A DNA stretch of 53,207 nt from positions 1-53,207 of the forward strand of contig JAITIP010000013.1 in assembly GCA_031279415.1 (NCBI GenBank), in the 5' to 3' direction. The notes under the pieces were generated by a model. It was not told where the DNA came from, did no database searches, and saw only the letters and a program-made list of their open reading frames with translations. Origin of the DNA: Candidatus Endomicrobium procryptotermitis (lineage in GTDB: Bacteria > Elusimicrobiota > Endomicrobiia > Endomicrobiales > Endomicrobiaceae). Positions 51,088 through 53,207 of this stretch are shown piece by piece (within the stretch, counting starts at the first letter, position 1; each line of letters begins with the position of its first letter). A program made the translations under genes and the position numbers.

Positions 51088-51787
51088 CTTTTCGGGAATG
51101 CTGCTTTTTGACAAACCTAAATCGATAACATCTTTCAAAGCAGTAAATAAAATCAGAAAAATTTTAAATATAAAAAAAGCCGGACACTGTGGCACGCTGG
51201 ATCCTGCTGCGACAGGGCTCTTGCTTATTCTAACTGGAAAGGCTACTAAGCTTCAGCGTAAATTTATGAAGCGGGACAAAGTTTACCTAAGCTCTTTTCT
51301 TTTGGGTACTACCACCGACAGCGGCGATTTGGATGGCACTATCATCGAGCAAAAAGAAGTAAAAGATATAAATATTAAAGAAATAAAAAATGCGCTAAAT
51401 GTGTTCAAAGGCGAAATAGAGCAAATTCCACCCATGTATTGTGCTCTTAAATATAAAGGAAAGAAACTTTACGAACTGGCCAGAAAAGGCATTATTGTTG
51501 AACGAAAACCGCGTAAAGTGACAATTAAAGATATAGAAGTACTTTCTTTTAGCGATAATATTTTAAAAGTAAGAGTTTCCTGTTCAAGCGGCACTTATAT
51601 AAGGAGTTTGGCAGAAGATATAGGAAATTTTTTAGGCAGCGGCGCCGTCGTAAGCGAATTGAGAAGAGAAAAAATCGGAGATTTTCGTGTGGAAGATGCT
51701 TTAAAAATGGAAGATTTGGTCAATGTGGAAAAAATAATAAGCGGTTTGATAAATATGGAAAAGCTGCAGGCTGACGATGAGAAATAA
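51077..51787 (+). CDS. truB: tRNA pseudouridine-55 synthase
   Basis: It makes pseudouridine 55 in the T-loop of tRNA. The 236-residue protein shows LLFDKPKSITSF, the catalytic Asp42 in GHCGTLDPAATGLLL, the Tyr block (PPMYCALKYKGKKLYELAR) and CSSGTYIRSLAEDIG. It lacks a long C-terminal PUA domain, as many short bacterial TruBs do. It overlaps nrnA by 11 bp and ribF by 11 bp. The in-frame ATG at 51056 lies deeper in nrnA and is not preferred. Confidence 0.95.
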   Translation: MKNDFSGMLLFDKPKSITSFKAVNKIRKILNIKKAGHCGTLDPAATGLLLILTGKATKLQRKFMKRDKVYLSSFLLGTTTDSGDLDGTIIEQKEVKDINIKEIKNALNVFKGEIEQIPPMYCALKYKGKKLYELARKGIIVERKPRKVTIKDIEVLSFSDNILKVRVSCSSGTYIRSLAEDIGNFLGSGAVVSELRREKIGDFRVEDALKMEDLVNVEKIISGLINMEKLQADDEK

Positions 51788-52652
51788 CAAATCGGTTTTA
51801 ACCATAGGCACTTTTGATGGAGTTCACAAGGGACACGAATTTCTCATACAAAAAACTTTGGACGCCGCAAAAAAAAATAATCTAAAAAGCGTTGTGGTCA
51901 CTCTTGCAAAACCGGTAAAAAACATAAACGGTTTATTGTCTTCTTATGAGGAAAAAATCGACTTTCTAAAAAATTGCGGAATTGATGAAATTGTTGTGAT
52001 TGCCGTTCCTTCGGAGATTCTGAACTTATCTCCGGACGAATTTTATGACAAAGTGCTTATAGATGAGCTGAATGTACAGTGTATAATATGCGGCATTGAT
52101 TTCGCTTTCGGAAAAAATAGAGTCGGCAACATCGAATGGCTTTTAAAAAAATCTAAAAAGTCTGGTGTGGAGGTAAATATAATCAAACCTTTAAAAATTT
52201 TGTCAAAAATTGTATCTTCATCGCACATAAGGAATTTGCTGCATAAAAGCGATGTTGAAAGTGCAAATAAACTGCTCGGCAGGGAATACTCTTTCAGCGG
52301 TAGTCCTTTTAGGGAAAAAGGCATTGGCACAAAAATAGGATTTCCCACTATTAACATCAAAGCGAGTAAAGATAAAATTCTTCCATATGGAGTGTACGTA
52401 AGCCTAATTTCGCAAGGAGACAGAACATATCCTTCAGTTACAAGCATAGGAAATAGACCCACGCTTGACAGAGGAGAAAAAATCGTAACGGAGAGCCACG
52501 TTTTGGATTTTAACGGCAGATGGAATAAAAGAGAAACTACGGTACATTTGATAAAAAAAATAAGAGCCGAAAAAAAATTTAAAAATTTAGAAGCGTTAAA
52601 AAAAGCTATTGCAAAGGATATAACTACGGCAAAAAAGTTTTTTAATCTTTAG
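51777..52652 (+). CDS. ribF: Bifunctional riboflavin kinase / FAD synthetase
   Basis: It phosphorylates riboflavin to FMN and adenylates it to FAD. The 291 residues carry an N-terminal nucleotidyltransferase domain (GTFDGVHKGHEFLI, SSSHIRNLL) and a C-terminal kinase domain (GREYSFSG, KIGFPTINIK, GVYVSLI, SIGNRPT, ESHVLDFNG). Length is normal. It starts inside the end of truB, its frequent neighbour, and closes the operon; its last 11 bp overlap the convergent gene on the minus strand. Confidence 0.96.
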   Translation: MRNNKSVLTIGTFDGVHKGHEFLIQKTLDAAKKNNLKSVVVTLAKPVKNINGLLSSYEEKIDFLKNCGIDEIVVIAVPSEILNLSPDEFYDKVLIDELNVQCIICGIDFAFGKNRVGNIEWLLKKSKKSGVEVNIIKPLKILSKIVSSSHIRNLLHKSDVESANKLLGREYSFSGSPFREKGIGTKIGFPTINIKASKDKILPYGVYVSLISQGDRTYPSVTSIGNRPTLDRGEKIVTESHVLDFNGRWNKRETTVHLIKKIRAEKKFKNLEALKKAIAKDITTAKKFFNL

Positions 52653-53022
52653 ATTTTTTAAAAGCTGAAATCCCGAAAAAAATAAAAAATATTGCTGCAA
52701 CAGCTCCTAACACCGCAAGTCTGTTTCGCAGCACCAAACATGCAGCAAGAACGACAATTCCTGCCACGATATAAGTAATTCCCGTATTTTTCATCATTTT
52801 TGCCATCTTCTGTGCTTCAAAAGAAGTATAATCTTTTATCATTTTAAATTCTTCGGAATTTAAATTTATTCCACGTGCAGCTAGAGTTTTTAAAGCGGTT
52901 TGATTATCCTGCGTATCGCTTGAAATCATCTGCTTACGCAGCCCCGACAGAACATCAGCATCCCCTTTTTTTGTAAATTCCTGATTTATAAGATTTGAAA
53001 GTTCCACTATGCTTCTGTTCAT
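52642..53022 (-). CDS. Small membrane protein of unknown function
   Basis: The 126-residue product starts MNRSIVELSNLINQEF after GGGAGA on the minus strand. The first 75 residues are soluble and helical (LRKQMISSDTQDNQTALKTL). Two adjacent membrane helices follow (YIVAGIVVLAACLVL and LAVLGAVAAIFFIFFGI), with a basic end KKSKD. I do not recognise the family. The gene converges on ribF with an 11-bp overlap of the ends, and no clear terminator separates them. Upstream lies copy 2 of the dispersed repeat. Confidence 0.8.
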   Translation of the reverse strand: MNRSIVELSNLINQEFTKKGDADVLSGLRKQMISSDTQDNQTALKTLAARGINLNSEEFKMIKDYTSFEAQKMAKMMKNTGITYIVAGIVVLAACLVLRNRLAVLGAVAAIFFIFFGISAFKKSKD

Positions 53023-53088
53023 AACATCTCCCTTTATTTCATAAATATTTAACTGCGTTGATTTTGGTTAATGCTTTAAATATTTCGG

Positions 53089-53207
53089 ATTATCCCTTGA
53101 TGTCTTGCTCTATCATATCAAGGCAGCATTGTTACTGAAATATTAATTATATTCTATAATTGATTCACTTCATTTATGACACCAGTTTAGTCGTCATTGC
53201 GAGGCAG
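53089..53207 (+). repeat. Dispersed repeat, copy 2 (cut by the window end)
   Basis: It matches 8935-9053 in the same orientation with few differences. The GGCAGC-ATT-GCTGCC hairpin of copy 1 is altered to GGCAGCATTGTTACTG here. The match includes GTTTAGTCGTCATTGCG, the left arm of the palindromic element, and probably continues beyond the window. Confidence 0.88.

Noticed and set aside
1-53207. CRISPR array
   Set aside because: No set of short, evenly spaced, identical repeats with unique spacers was seen anywhere; the repeats found are long, few or protein-coding.

Overview
The window is AT-rich bacterial DNA. Its gene families and operon orders (23S-5S rRNA, a complete trp operon, metA, and a rimP-nusA-infB-rbfA-nrnA-truB-ribF operon) are ordinary bacterial housekeeping. 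The overall style suggests an Elusimicrobiota-type organism, most like an Endomicrobium: AT-rich, purine-rich coding strands, decayed restriction-modification genes, dispersed palindromic repeats and a giant gene. That placement is inference; the partial 23S rRNA at the left edge could settle it.

Layout. 1-508: the 3' end of 23S rRNA, 5S rRNA and a strong intrinsic terminator. 850-8826: a promoter, a tryptophan T-box leader with UGG specifier and UGGC T-box, then trpE, trpG, trpD, trpC, trpF, trpB, trpA and metA. Together these genes take chorismate to tryptophan and activate homoserine for methionine synthesis. 8827-9416: non-coding DNA with a dispersed repeat and a palindromic element. 9417-9950: a small unknown membrane protein. 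10028-42943: one uninterrupted frame of 10,971 codons.

The giant protein is the most remarkable object here. By eye it holds, in order: an N-terminal signal or anchor segment, a ChaN/TraB-like region, a membrane hairpin with an HExxH (HEARH) metalloprotease-like motif, a nearly complete SecA-like motor region with a degenerate Walker A, a multi-pass membrane block, coiled coil, an internal lipobox-like signal, long helical and mixed regions built from at least three families of diverged repeats, a beta-rich region, and a second multi-pass membrane block. Inserted in that last block is a domain resembling eukaryotic 1,3-beta-glucan (callose) synthase, family GT48. A C-terminal region of unknown fold follows. 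This looks like a single-polypeptide envelope machine combining translocation-like, proteolytic and polysaccharide-synthase parts. I know of no described system with this combination.

42944-45600: a hairpin, tRNA-His and tRNA-Arg on the minus strand with their own promoter and terminator, and a decaying restriction-modification island: a partial HsdS, a frameshifted small gene, and a Dam-like methylase whose DPPY motif reads APPY. 45591-52652: the rimP-to-ribF translation and RNA-metabolism operon behind a near-consensus promoter and a leader hairpin. 52642-53022: a small membrane protein on the minus strand, convergent with ribF. The right edge carries a second copy of the 119-bp dispersed repeat seen at 8935.
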